Positions 25,601 through 34,304 of a stretch of DNA of 64,000 bases are shown one piece after another. A program made the position numbers and the translations under genes. The stretch's first letter is position 1. Each line of letters begins with the position of its first letter. The notes beneath the pieces are model-generated. The model had not been told where the DNA came from. It saw nothing but the letters and a program-made list of their open reading frames with translations, and made no database searches. The DNA is taken from assembly GCA_015069185.1 (NCBI GenBank), contig SVJB01000003.1, positions 1-64,000 on the forward strand, given 5' to 3'. This stretch comes from Oscillospiraceae bacterium. GTDB lineage: Bacteria; Bacillota; Clostridia; UBA1212; UBA1255.

Positions 25601-27178
25601 CTATAGCATGGGGGAGAAAAAGTTCAGAAAACGTTGTTTTATTTTCATAAAAATAGGTCTTTTTTTCCAATTGTTGTATTCTATTTGCTTTGAGAGGGCC
25701 AGCGTCTGTAGAAAATCACTCTTTATATCTGATACACTTTGTGTACCGCACAACCATACTGCATTTTCATAATGTAAGAAAAACGAGCGGAAATCCATGT
25801 TTATGGTGCCAACAATAGCGGATGTATCGTCTGTAACAAGATTTTTAGCATGTATAAAGCCAGGAGTGTATTCATAAATTTTCACGCCGGCCTCAAGCAG
25901 TCTTCCGTAATGCGAATTAGTGACTAAATATACGTATTTTTTGTCCGGTATGCTTGGTGTGATAATACGCACATCTACTCCACTTTGTGCAGCTATGATC
26001 AATGCAGTTTGCATTTCGTTATCAAGAACAAGATAGGGCGTTGTAATGAAAATGTAATTCCGGGCAGAATTTATCATCTGCATATACATATGTTCTGCAG
26101 TATTGTTTACTGTCTGATTGCATGGTCCGTTACAAAAAGGCTGAACGAACCCCGCCTTTTCACCGTGAAAAGGTGGCTTAGGGGCATACTCATGCAATTT
26201 ATCTCTATACGATATCATTTCGTTTTTATCGCGGGCATATTGCCACATTTGAAGAAACATTATTGTCATACTCCACACCGCATCTCCTTCGAGACGTATA
26301 CCCGAATCTTTCCAATGACCAAATGCTTCTACAAGATTTGCATATTCATCTGCAATATTAACTCCACCGGTATATGCAATGTTACCGTCAATAACACAAA
26401 TTTTCTGATGATTTCTATAGTTAAGATAGAAATTGTTTACAAAAGGACGAGCTTTATTAAAAGCAGCTGCCTGAATACCATACTGCTTCATTCTTGCCGG
26501 AAAATTCTTGGGAAGTGTTGATATACAGCCCATATCATCGTATAGTAACTTAATCTCAACGCCTTCTCTTGCCTTTTCGGAAAGAATTTCCATTAATTCA
26601 TCAAGAATATTTCCGCTTGAAACAATAAAATATTCTAAAAAAATAAATTTTTCTGCTTTTTTGATATCATCAAATAATGCTGTAAAATATTCATCTCCTA
26701 TTGCAAAATACTTAGTTGCGGTGTTCTCATAAATAGGGAAGCCGGCTTTGTTCAGATGAACCATACGGCGTTCCATTTCAGGATATTGTTCAACCAGTCT
26801 GCTGCGTGTTTGAGGATTCCATTTGTATAGAGGAATTGTCATTTCTGATATAATAGGTATGCGGCGTTTTAACACTTTTGATTGATGTGGCTGGCCCCAC
26901 ATCAGATAGCATATCAGTCCAAAAATTGGTATGATAATAAGTACTGTTATCCATGCTATTTTATATGATGCTTTACGCTTGTCCACTACAATATTAAGAG
27001 CTGTCATTGCTGTTAGAAAATGGATAATAATATATGATGTAAGAGCAAATATGTTCAAGGAGAAAAAGGCCCATATCAGGAATACTATCTGGAATAAAAC
27101 AAATATTGCAGATATAATAAGTCTAGAGTAATTTCCTTTGCGCCTACGTGGTTTGTTGTAATCTGATGTACTATCCAT
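25601..27178 (-). CDS. cls: Cardiolipin synthase (phospholipase D family)
   Basis: 525 aa from the ATG at 27178, which has AGGAGGTG eight bases upstream; 31 further upstream codons lack support. It makes cardiolipin from two phosphatidylglycerols. Two N-terminal membrane helices (about 20-80) include the family's LIPIFGLICYLMWG. Both HKD motifs are intact: HQKICVIDGNIAYTGGVN and HAKNLVTDDTSAIVGTIN. First gene of an apparent operon with the sigma-like/propeller protein (48 bases downstream) and the lipid kinase. Confidence 0.93.
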   Translation of the reverse strand: MDSTSDYNKPRRRKGNYSRLIISAIFVLFQIVFLIWAFFSLNIFALTSYIIIHFLTAMTALNIVVDKRKASYKIAWITVLIIIPIFGLICYLMWGQPHQSKVLKRRIPIISEMTIPLYKWNPQTRSRLVEQYPEMERRMVHLNKAGFPIYENTATKYFAIGDEYFTALFDDIKKAEKFIFLEYFIVSSGNILDELMEILSEKAREGVEIKLLYDDMGCISTLPKNFPARMKQYGIQAAAFNKARPFVNNFYLNYRNHQKICVIDGNIAYTGGVNIADEYANLVEAFGHWKDSGIRLEGDAVWSMTIMFLQMWQYARDKNEMISYRDKLHEYAPKPPFHGEKAGFVQPFCNGPCNQTVNNTAEHMYMQMINSARNYIFITTPYLVLDNEMQTALIIAAQSGVDVRIITPSIPDKKYVYLVTNSHYGRLLEAGVKIYEYTPGFIHAKNLVTDDTSAIVGTINMDFRSFFLHYENAVWLCGTQSVSDIKSDFLQTLALSKQIEYNNWKKRPIFMKIKQRFLNFFSPML

Positions 27179-27204
27179 GAAATAACACCTCCTGATGTGA
27201 ATAA

Positions 27205-27232
27205 AGTATACCCTTGAAATAAAATCATGCAA
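27205..27232 (-). promoter_or_regulatory. Promoter for the cls operon
   Basis: Complement reads TTGCAT-N16-TATACT, ending 26 bases before the cls start codon. Confidence 0.5.
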
Positions 27233-27264
27233 AATCTTTACCTTATCATGTATGTTTATTGCCA

Positions 27265-27293
27265 TTGACACTATAAAAACAGAGTGCTAAAAT
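27265..27293 (+). promoter_or_regulatory. Promoter for the ferredoxin gene
   Basis: TTGACA, 17 bases, TAAAAT; perfect -35. Predicted start near 27300, a leader of about 25 bases. Confidence 0.6.
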
Positions 27294-27325
27294 TAAGGGG
27301 CAAAATTTTTCGGAGGTGCATTACG

Positions 27326-27496
27326 ATGGCATACATAATTACTGATGATTGTATTAGCTGTGGTGCTTGTGCAGGCGAATGTCCTGTAGAGGCTATCAGT
27401 GAAGGCGATGGCAAGTACGTTATTAACGCTGACACATGTATTGAGTGTGGCGCTTGTGCAGACGCTTGTCCTGTTGACGCTCCAAAGGCTGAATAA
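27326..27496 (+). CDS. 2[4Fe-4S] ferredoxin
   Basis: 56 aa, the size of classical clostridial ferredoxin, an electron carrier for pyruvate oxidoreductase and hydrogenase. Two CxxCxxCxxxCP motifs are intact: CISCGACAGECPVEAIS and CIECGACADACPVDAP, with the expected internal pseudo-twofold repeat. CGGAGGTG precedes the ATG at 27326. Own promoter upstream. An inverted repeat AGACCCCG/CGGGGTCT at 27508-27544 follows but has no T-run. Confidence 0.95.
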   Translation: MAYIITDDCISCGACAGECPVEAISEGDGKYVINADTCIECGACADACPVDAPKAE

Positions 27497-27575
27497 TTAA
27501 TTTACACAGACCCCGTATTATGCCAAGGCAAAGAAGCGGGGTCTAAGTGTATCTACGAGCAAACGGAGGTATATT

Positions 27576-28295
27576 TTGGCAATTGATTCTTTTATGCAAC
27601 CAGGGGAGACTCTAGACGACCTGCAAATCAACGGATTGTTTATTTTACAAAAGGAAAAGGCTTTTCGTTTTGGCACTGACGCAGTCGCTTTGTCCAACTA
27701 TGCCGCAAAATATATATACAAGGGAAAGAAAGTGCTGGATATTGGTACCGGCACAGGTATAATTCCTATTCTCCTATCTGCAAAGACCGGAGCAGCCGAG
27801 TTTGTAGGTGTAGAGATACAGGAAGATATTGCCGATATGGCACGACGTAGCGTTGACCTTAATATTGCAAATGGCACACTGTCTCCAGATCGTATAAAGA
27901 TTATTAATAATGATATAAAAGAAATGGCTGCTGACCGGTCCTGGTATGATCAATTTGATTGTGTGGTCACAAATCCTCCGTATTATAAGCTGGGTACCGG
28001 CTACCTTAACGATCGTGATTCACTTCTGCTTGCCCGTCACGAAATGACTTGTACTTTGGATGATATTATATGTGCATCTTCGCGCTTGTTAAAACAATTA
28101 GGACGCTTTATGATGATAAATAGACCGGAACGCCTGGCTGATACAATAGAATCTATGCGTAAACACGGTCTGGAACCAAAAGAAATCCAATTCGTATATT
28201 CGCAAGCTACCCAGCGGCCTGTTATGTTCCTTATATATGGAGTTCGTGGCGGAGGCCGCCAACTGATAATAGAGAAAGGTCTGGTGATTAACTGA
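27576..28295 (+). CDS. tRNA1(Val) A37 N6-methyltransferase-like protein (YabB/TrmN6 family)
   Basis: 239 aa. SAM-dependent methyltransferase with VLDIGTGTGIIPILLS (near residue 52) and the amino-methyltransferase catalytic motif VVTNPPYYK (near 130), preceded by the family's LQINGLFILQKEKAFRFGTDAV. The target, inferred from family members, is adenine in tRNA. TTG start after an ACGGAGG site. Its TGA stop overlaps the ATG of rsmI by one base; the same two genes are neighbours in many Firmicutes. Confidence 0.9.
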   Translation: MAIDSFMQPGETLDDLQINGLFILQKEKAFRFGTDAVALSNYAAKYIYKGKKVLDIGTGTGIIPILLSAKTGAAEFVGVEIQEDIADMARRSVDLNIANGTLSPDRIKIINNDIKEMAADRSWYDQFDCVVTNPPYYKLGTGYLNDRDSLLLARHEMTCTLDDIICASSRLLKQLGRFMMINRPERLADTIESMRKHGLEPKEIQFVYSQATQRPVMFLIYGVRGGGRQLIIEKGLVIN

Positions 28296-29137
28296 TGTTG
28301 TATGTGGTACCTACCCCTATAGGGAATCTGGGAGATATTACATTCCGGGCTCTTGATGTTCTTCGTGATTGCGATCTGATAGCAGCAGAAGATACTCGTC
28401 ATACTCTTAAATTACTCACCCATTTTGATATAAAGAAAAGAGTCATCAGTTATTTTGAACATAACAAAATAACGCGGGGCCAGGAACTTTTGAATCATCT
28501 ACTGGCAGGTGCAAATGTTGCTGTAGTCTCTGATGCCGGTATGCCAGGTATATCAGATCCCGGCGCAGATCTTATAAAACTTGCTGTTGAAAACAATATT
28601 GAGGTATGCGTATTGCCCGGTGCATGTGCAGGAATAACCGCACTGGTCTCTTCTGCGCTACCTACAGACAAGTTTGTTTTTGAAGGCTTTATAGGCACGG
28701 ATAACAAGAAGATTGCAGCCTTTTCACAGATGATCCGTGTAGAGAAACGTACTGTTATCATATATGAAGCACCTCACAGAATTATGAAAACTTTAGAATT
28801 ACTTAAAGATAATATCGGTAATCGTAAGATTGCTGTATGCAGAGAACTTACAAAACTTCATGAGGAAATCTTCAGAGGTACTCCGGATGAGGCTATTTTG
28901 CATTTTACTGAAAATGCGCCCAGAGGTGAGTTTGTGATAATTATCGAGGGCGCAGGTGAAGAGGTACCCTTAGCAGAAGAAATACAAATGTCAGATGAGG
29001 AAATATATCAGGAAGTAAACCGGCTAAGGAGCCAGGGTATGGGCAAGAATGAAGCTTTGAAGAAGGTTTCTGATGTGTGTGGCAAGTCAAGAAATGAAAT
29101 ATATTCAATTTGTGAAAAAGTGAAAAAAGGATATTGA
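28295..29137 (+). CDS. rsmI: 16S rRNA (cytidine-1402-2'-O)-methyltransferase
   Basis: 280 aa. RsmI adds the ribose methyl at C1402 in the decoding centre. The start LYVVPTPIGNLGDITFRAL and AAEDTRHTLKLLTHF are near-invariant; VSDAGMPGISDPG (near residue 80) and LPGACAGITALV form the tetrapyrrole-methylase fold's SAM site. The C-terminal extension with LRSQGMGKNEALKKVS is typical for Firmicutes. Translation is coupled to the preceding methyltransferase. Confidence 0.96.
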   Translation: MLYVVPTPIGNLGDITFRALDVLRDCDLIAAEDTRHTLKLLTHFDIKKRVISYFEHNKITRGQELLNHLLAGANVAVVSDAGMPGISDPGADLIKLAVENNIEVCVLPGACAGITALVSSALPTDKFVFEGFIGTDNKKIAAFSQMIRVEKRTVIIYEAPHRIMKTLELLKDNIGNRKIAVCRELTKLHEEIFRGTPDEAILHFTENAPRGEFVIIIEGAGEEVPLAEEIQMSDEEIYQEVNRLRSQGMGKNEALKKVSDVCGKSRNEIYSICEKVKKGY

Positions 29138-29162
29138 CATAAGACGCGTTGGGCGTTAAGAT
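29134..29162 (+). promoter_or_regulatory. Possible promoter for the Tad locus
   Basis: TTGACA, 17 bases, TAAGAT; the -35 overlaps the rsmI stop codon. It would give a leader of about 70 bases. Confidence 0.35.
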
Positions 29163-29236
29163 TTATCTACGGTATCTGATTTATTCGATGTTCAAAAAGG
29201 CAGGCAGAGTTCTGCACGTTTTGGGCATCTTTTTTT

Positions 29237-30349
29237 GTGAACAATAAATATTTTACAGAGATAGTTGACAGTTATGTTGCCGGTCGCATGGATATGACAA
29301 AGCAGTATACTGATAGTGAACTCAAAGAGCTGATACAACAGGTAGCTCTTGAACTCTTTGAACGTATTCCGATAGGTGTTGTCAATCCTGAAGCCGTTAC
29401 TACAGAAGTCTATAACAATAAAAAGAAGTCAGGATTGATACAACCACTCCTGGACGATGACACTGTCAATGAGATAATGATTAATGGTACTGATGGCATT
29501 TATGTGGAGAAGTCCGGTACTCTAATAGAGTATGGTGTACGATACAGTGATAAGGATGCTTTGTTTAATACTGTTCAGATGATGCTTTCCTGGGCGAACA
29601 GGACAGTAAATGAGAGTAATCCTATTGTAGATGCAAGGCTGGCTAATGGCTCTAGGATCAATGTTGTATTGCCACCGGTTGCTGTGAATGGCCCTATTGT
29701 GACTGTGAGAAAATTCCGTGATACACAATTCACTATGGAAGATTTCATTGCAAGAGGTATGTTGAGCCGCAGGCAATCTCAGTATTTGATACAATGCATC
29801 GCACATCGGAAAAATATTATTATTTCCGGAGCTACATCTTCCGGAAAAACTACATTTCTAAACGTACTTGCAGGATATATCCCAATAACAAAGAGGATTA
29901 TTACAGTGGAGGATACGGTAGAGTTAAGATTAACTCAGCCTAATGTTGTCAGATTAGAAACTAGAAATGCTAATACTGAAGGGCGGGGAGAGATTCGGAT
30001 GAGAGACCTTATCAAAGCTGCTTTGCGAATGAGACCTGATCACTTGATAATAGGAGAAGTGAGAGATGAGAGTGCTCTGGATATGCTTACTGCTCTGTGT
30101 ACCGGGCATGATGGCTCTATGTCAACGGCTCATGCCAACTCTGCGGCTGATGTTTTATTGCGGTTGGAGACTATGGCTTTATGGGAGGGACACGTTAGTA
30201 GCACTGCTATAAAACAAATGATCGTATCGGGTGTTCATGTGGTAGTACAGCTAGATAGAACAGAATCTTCTGAGAGGATTGTCAGAGAAATAGTGGAGGT
30301 GGTTGGATATGAAGATGGTAAGATCCTTCTTAGACCGGCTGCTATATAG
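29237..30349 (+). CDS. cpaF: Tad/Flp pilus ATPase CpaF (TadA)
   Basis: 370 aa. Secretion ATPase that powers assembly, and perhaps retraction, of Flp pili. The N-terminal domain has LIQPLLDDDTVNEIMINGTD, typical of CpaF. Walker A is GATSSGKT at residues 198-205, Walker B region is LIIGEVRDESALDML, and the His box is MSTAHANSA. GTG start directly after a T-run without a good ribosome site, so expression may be low or the start may be further in. First gene of a five-gene locus. Confidence 0.88.
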   Translation: MNNKYFTEIVDSYVAGRMDMTKQYTDSELKELIQQVALELFERIPIGVVNPEAVTTEVYNNKKKSGLIQPLLDDDTVNEIMINGTDGIYVEKSGTLIEYGVRYSDKDALFNTVQMMLSWANRTVNESNPIVDARLANGSRINVVLPPVAVNGPIVTVRKFRDTQFTMEDFIARGMLSRRQSQYLIQCIAHRKNIIISGATSSGKTTFLNVLAGYIPITKRIITVEDTVELRLTQPNVVRLETRNANTEGRGEIRMRDLIKAALRMRPDHLIIGEVRDESALDMLTALCTGHDGSMSTAHANSAADVLLRLETMALWEGHVSSTAIKQMIVSGVHVVVQLDRTESSERIVREIVEVVGYEDGKILLRPAAI

Positions 30350-31088
30350 TATGAGGACATACTATCGTAACTTATTTATCCGGAAATATATGGAGTTCAC
30401 TATATATATGCTGTTATGTATGGCTTCTTCTGCTCTTATCGCATGGACTATGTTTGAGTTATGGTATGTGACAATTATTGTAATGATATGCGGTGTGCCG
30501 TTGTTTGCTTTTAAAATAAAGAAATATATGGAAAAACGCATGAGTAAACAACAAAGTCTGGAATTTGCACTATTCCTACGCAAACTCAGTAGTTGTCTGG
30601 CCGCCGGAATGACTGTAAAAAATGCTGTTGCAGAGATTGTAATTCATAATAAAAGTGAATATTCGGTACTTTATTCCGAGTTAGAGAGAATGTACAGGCT
30701 TATGGAGTACAATTATTCTGTGACACAGGCTTTTGCAGAAATGGCAAAGAGATGTGATTGCAGTGATATGAAGATTTTTTCTGATTGTATCAGTTATGCT
30801 ATTCCTTCAGGGGTAGATCTGGTTAATCTGATCAGATATATTTCTGCTTCGATGGATGTAAAGCATGATACTCAAAGAGATATAGACCAGATTCTGAATT
30901 TGCCAAGATATAACAATCGGATTCTGTTATGTGCACCTGTGGGCTGTATAATAATGATACGTAATATTGCGCCAGACTATATAGCTCCTTTATATAATGG
31001 GTCAGGTAGAATAATAATGGTAATCGTTGCGATCATTTTATTATCAGCAGCATTCATGGGAAATCGTATATCAGATGTAAAATATTAG
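30309..31088 (+). CDS. Tad pilus inner-membrane protein TadB-like
   Basis: 259 aa from the ATG at 30309, which has GTGGAGGTGG at the right distance inside the end of cpaF. Hydrophobic pairs lie at about 30-70 and 195-255, around a cytoplasmic type II secretion F domain (LRKLSSCLAAGMTVKNAVAEI, then SVTQAFAEMAKRC). TadB forms the platform with TadC. The overlap with cpaF (41 bases) and partner gene order support the call. Confidence 0.8.
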   Translation: MKMVRSFLDRLLYSMRTYYRNLFIRKYMEFTIYMLLCMASSALIAWTMFELWYVTIIVMICGVPLFAFKIKKYMEKRMSKQQSLEFALFLRKLSSCLAAGMTVKNAVAEIVIHNKSEYSVLYSELERMYRLMEYNYSVTQAFAEMAKRCDCSDMKIFSDCISYAIPSGVDLVNLIRYISASMDVKHDTQRDIDQILNLPRYNNRILLCAPVGCIIMIRNIAPDYIAPLYNGSGRIIMVIVAIILLSAAFMGNRISDVKY

Positions 31089-31107
31089 TTCATAAGAGAG
31101 GGTGTGT

Positions 31108-31743
31108 ATGAAAAAAAGAAGTAATCGAAAGGCACTATATGGAGTGCTTGGCTTTGCTGTTGCTTTCATTTTTATGGTCATAAGTGGAAATCATTTACTT
31201 GCGGGTTTTGCAGTAGCAGTTGTTGTTGGTGTTATCTGCTTCTTTATCGATAATATGTTGCAAAATAAAGCGAAAAACAAAGTGAAGCAAAGTTATGATA
31301 TGGATATACCTGAATTATTGGTTAATGTGGCTATGCTTATGGAAGCAGGAGTAAATGTTTGGGAGGCTATAGGCGTGTGTGCCTCTTTGGGGGATAAAAG
31401 CAGACCACTATACATTGCATTGGAGCGTGCTGTCAGAGCTGTATCCAGTGGCAAGTGCAGAGATTATTATGAGGCATTAGAACAGATGGCAGTCGAATGT
31501 GGGACTTCTTCGGTAAGTAGTTTCGTGTCAATGGTTATACAGAACTCTCAAAAAGGGAATAACCGTATGGCAGAGGTTTTTATGAACTCGGCTTCATTTT
31601 ACAGAAGTGAAAGAAAAAACACCGCTACGAAACTTGCCGGACAGGCAACAACCTTGATGCTGTTGCCATCTGCTGCAATTTTAATTGCTATGATATTACT
31701 TATGGTCGCACCGGCGGCTATTCAAATGATTGGAGGTTTATAA
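31108..31743 (+). CDS. Tad pilus inner-membrane protein TadC-like
   Basis: 211 aa from the ATG at 31108, preceded by GAGAGGG. Two hydrophobic segments at about 10-50, the F domain with DIPELLVNVAMLMEAGVNVWEAI (near 68) and a C-terminal helix TTLMLLPSAAILIAMILLMVAPA. Partner of the TadB-like protein. The stop overlaps the start of the pilin-like gene by one base. Confidence 0.82.
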   Translation: MKKRSNRKALYGVLGFAVAFIFMVISGNHLLAGFAVAVVVGVICFFIDNMLQNKAKNKVKQSYDMDIPELLVNVAMLMEAGVNVWEAIGVCASLGDKSRPLYIALERAVRAVSSGKCRDYYEALEQMAVECGTSSVSSFVSMVIQNSQKGNNRMAEVFMNSASFYRSERKNTATKLAGQATTLMLLPSAAILIAMILLMVAPAAIQMIGGL

Positions 31744-31979
31744 TGTTATTTATATATATGCTGATACAAAGAGTAATGATCAAGCTGAGATTACTTAGCA
31801 AGAGTTTTTATAAACGTATTATGTATGATGAGTCAGGCATGGGAACGATAGAGGTGATCATAATTATTGCAGTGCTTGTTGCATTAGCTCTGATATTCAG
31901 GACTTTTATAATGGATCTTGCGTCCGGTATTTTTGATAAAATAAAAGACAAAACCGATGCAACAATTGATGGATTATGA
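31743..31979 (+). CDS. Flp/type IVb pilin-like protein
   Basis: 78 aa. A basic N-terminal leader (about 30 residues) precedes ESGMGTIEVIIIIAVLVALALIF, where the Gly-Met-Gly-Thr-Ile-Glu pattern resembles a prepilin cleavage site with Glu at +4 or +5 of the hydrophobic helix, as in Flp1-type pilins of Firmicutes. The C-terminus is short and charged. It is the likely structural subunit of the locus. No prepilin peptidase gene is in the window. A second Met at codon 5 is an alternative start. Confidence 0.75.
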   Translation: MLFIYMLIQRVMIKLRLLSKSFYKRIMYDESGMGTIEVIIIIAVLVALALIFRTFIMDLASGIFDKIKDKTDATIDGL

Positions 31980-31998
31980 TATGTTAGGAGGTGAATAT

Positions 31999-33006
31999 AT
32001 GAAACTTAGTAAAGAACGATTTGGTACGAAAATCACATGTAATAATGATTTGAGTTTTTCGGAGTTAAAGGAAATATTCCGTGTCTGCGGGGAGAAATAC
32101 AAGACACTATATGTGCCCCTCGATATTACGATGGAAAGTAACGGATACTCATTTTACATTGCCCATCGGCAATCACTTAAAGAATACATAGTAAAGAACA
32201 GTATAACCATTGATGAATTTGTTAGCCTTATATATAGAATAAATCAATTGTATATAGATTGTGGCCGGGATTTCCACAATATTTTATTTGATTATGAGTG
32301 CATTTTCTATGGTGTTTCTATGGATGATACAGAGTTTGTGTACGCTCCTCAATCAGGTCAAAGAGAGATAAATGACAACAGATGCAGCGATATGCTTTGT
32401 ATTGTCTCTCTGATGATTAATTTTACTAATGATAGAGATAAAGATATCATAAAAGATATTTTAAGCTTTATATCTGAATGGGAGGACGCTATATTATCAA
32501 ATAATACAGAATTCCGGCATGACTCTTTTCAGACAGTTATTAATTATGTGAATGATAAAATACAAAGTAGAACTAGCCTGCAGCAAGGAGGCTTATCTGC
32601 ATTTGTAAACAGATTTAAGCAAATAACAACCACAGTACTTAATAAGTTAGCTGATAATAACAAATATGACAATACTGAACCACAAGCAAATATTAAGAAA
32701 AAAAGTTTGACTATAAAAGGAGAGAATGCTTTTGATAATATTATTTTTAATGGAGACACAGATCAAATATATGTTGGCAGAGATCCAACATGGGCGGATA
32801 TTATTCTCGGAGCTAGCTTTGTCAGTCGCAAACATGCTATGATTTTTTGCGAAAATGGAAAGTGGTTCGTACAGGACCTTAAATCGTTAAATGGTACATT
32901 CCTTAATAATAAAAAAATAGGCGAGGACAAGGCTGTGCGTCTTCGCCATAATAGCATATTACATTTTGGGATAGAGGAGGGGAAATTACGCGTTTGCTTA
33001 CGATAA
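31999..33006 (+). CDS. DUF6382-like protein with C-terminal FHA domain
   Basis: 335 aa from the ATG at 31999, with TTAGGAGGTGA upstream. The N-terminal half (about 1-170) resembles the DUF6382 domain found next to Tad genes and FHA domains in Clostridia. The C-terminal FHA domain (about 245-335), a phosphothreonine reader, is clear: IYVGRDPTWADIIL, FVSRKHAMIFCENGKW, VQDLKSLNGTFLNNKKIG. The Arg of GRD, Ser-Arg-Lys-His and Asn-Gly-Thr residues are kept. I infer that it links Ser/Thr kinase signalling to the pilus. No membrane helix. Convergent with mreB, stops ten bases apart. Confidence 0.78.
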   Translation: MKLSKERFGTKITCNNDLSFSELKEIFRVCGEKYKTLYVPLDITMESNGYSFYIAHRQSLKEYIVKNSITIDEFVSLIYRINQLYIDCGRDFHNILFDYECIFYGVSMDDTEFVYAPQSGQREINDNRCSDMLCIVSLMINFTNDRDKDIIKDILSFISEWEDAILSNNTEFRHDSFQTVINYVNDKIQSRTSLQQGGLSAFVNRFKQITTTVLNKLADNNKYDNTEPQANIKKKSLTIKGENAFDNIIFNGDTDQIYVGRDPTWADIILGASFVSRKHAMIFCENGKWFVQDLKSLNGTFLNNKKIGEDKAVRLRHNSILHFGIEEGKLRVCLR

Positions 33007-33015
33007 CCAATATTA

Positions 33016-34035
33016 TTAATCACTGATCGCAAAACGGCGTTTCTTTGCTGAACTCATCTCACTGAGAATTTGCATAGAACCACGAACCACGCAGTACTGA
33101 GGATCTGTTGCAATCATAACATCCACACCGGTGCTTTTGCGTATTAGCTCATCAAATCCGGAAAGTTGAGCACCTCCGCCTGTCATTACAATGCCTTTGC
33201 AGTAAATATCTGCTGCCAGCTCCGGAGGTGTCTCTTCTAATACAGCATGTATACCATCTAAAATCGGTACTGCGGTATCAATCATTACTTCAAGTAATTC
33301 ATCAGAGGTAATTACTCTCTCGCGTGGAAGACCAGTGAGTATATCACTTCCTCTGATCTCAATAGAGTTAGATACTATTCCATGATATAGGCAACCTACT
33401 TCGATTTTGATTTGTTCCGCAGTGGTATCGCCTACCATCAGATTGTGTTTTTTCTTAAGATAATTCTTAACTGTCTCATCAAATGTATCGCCGCCTACCT
33501 TTACACTCTTGCTTGTGACAATACCATCATATGATATCACTGCTATGTCAGTAGTACCTCCTCCGATATCAACGATCATATTACCTGTAGGACGAGATAT
33601 ATCAATACCTGCACCAATAGCAGCTGCCAAAGGCTCTTCGACAAGAAATACACGGCGGGCTACACTGCCTGCAGCCTGGAAAACAGCACGTTTCTCCACG
33701 TTTGTTGTCTTACTTGGTATAGCAATTAACAGATCGGGTTTGAACTTTTTCTTTATTGGATTAGTAATAGCCTTGTCTACATAGTAAGCAATCATTGCTT
33801 TTGTTACAGTGTAGCTAGAAATAACACCATTTTGCACAGGCCTGACTGTTGTAATATCAAACGGAGTACGTCCCATCATCAGTCTTGCCTCATCACCGAT
33901 AGCAAGTACTTCGTTAGTACCTTCCTTTACGGCAACAATAGAAGGTGCTTTAATAACCACACCTTTGCCATCTACACATACCAACACAGTGGCAGTCCCT
34001 AAATCTATTGCAATATTTTGTTTGAAATAACCCAT
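33016..34035 (-). CDS. mreB: Rod-shape-determining protein MreB/Mbl
   Basis: 339 aa. Bacterial actin that guides side-wall synthesis. Actin-fold signatures: IAIDLGTATVLVCVDGKG (phosphate 1), FLVEEPLAAAIGAG, MIVDIGGGTTDIAVIS (phosphate 2), VGGDTFDETVKNYLKKK and VMTGGGAQLSGFDELI (adenosine). It has no mreC or mreD next to it, so it may be an Mbl- or MreBH-like paralogue. The residue after IDLGTA is Thr-Val where Asn-Thr is most common. Confidence 0.92.
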   Translation of the reverse strand: MGYFKQNIAIDLGTATVLVCVDGKGVVIKAPSIVAVKEGTNEVLAIGDEARLMMGRTPFDITTVRPVQNGVISSYTVTKAMIAYYVDKAITNPIKKKFKPDLLIAIPSKTTNVEKRAVFQAAGSVARRVFLVEEPLAAAIGAGIDISRPTGNMIVDIGGGTTDIAVISYDGIVTSKSVKVGGDTFDETVKNYLKKKHNLMVGDTTAEQIKIEVGCLYHGIVSNSIEIRGSDILTGLPRERVITSDELLEVMIDTAVPILDGIHAVLEETPPELAADIYCKGIVMTGGGAQLSGFDELIRKSTGVDVMIATDPQYCVVRGSMQILSEMSSAKKRRFAISD

Positions 34036-34071
34036 AACTGTTAAAATCCCTTCTAAAAGAAACTGTATTCA

Positions 34072-34100
34072 ATGATACCACCAAATAAAGATAACATCAA
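34072..34100 (-). promoter_or_regulatory. Promoter for mreB
   Basis: Complement reads TTGATG-N17-TATCAT, about 37 bases before the mreB start. Confidence 0.45.
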
Positions 34101-34245
34101 GATTGACGTGATAATTCCTATTATTTTTCACGTATAAAAATATATTCAAAAAGTAGCTGGAACCAAAAAAATATTTTCATTGTTTGAATGTAAATGTAGT
34201 AAATTAAAACAGTGTAATATTCAAATTTGTCTATAAATCAGAATC

Positions 34246-34273
34246 TTGACTTTTCGTTTATAGATTTTATAAT
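34246..34273 (+). promoter_or_regulatory. Promoter for the sugar isomerase-like gene
   Basis: TTGACT, 16 bases, TATAAT, ending 31 bases before the GTG at 34305, which supports that start rather than codons further upstream. Confidence 0.55.
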
Positions 34274-34304
34274 TACGATAAAATTAATTATTGAGGTGAT
34301 AAGT

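Noticed and set aside
25985-26521. 178-codon plus-strand frame opposite cardiolipin synthase
   Set aside because: It lies entirely over the second catalytic half of cls, has no ribosome site and reads as random Cys/His/Ile-rich protein.
27508-27544. Inverted repeat AGACCCCG/CGGGGTCT after the ferredoxin gene
   Set aside because: The loop is long and no T-run follows, so I do not call it a terminator.
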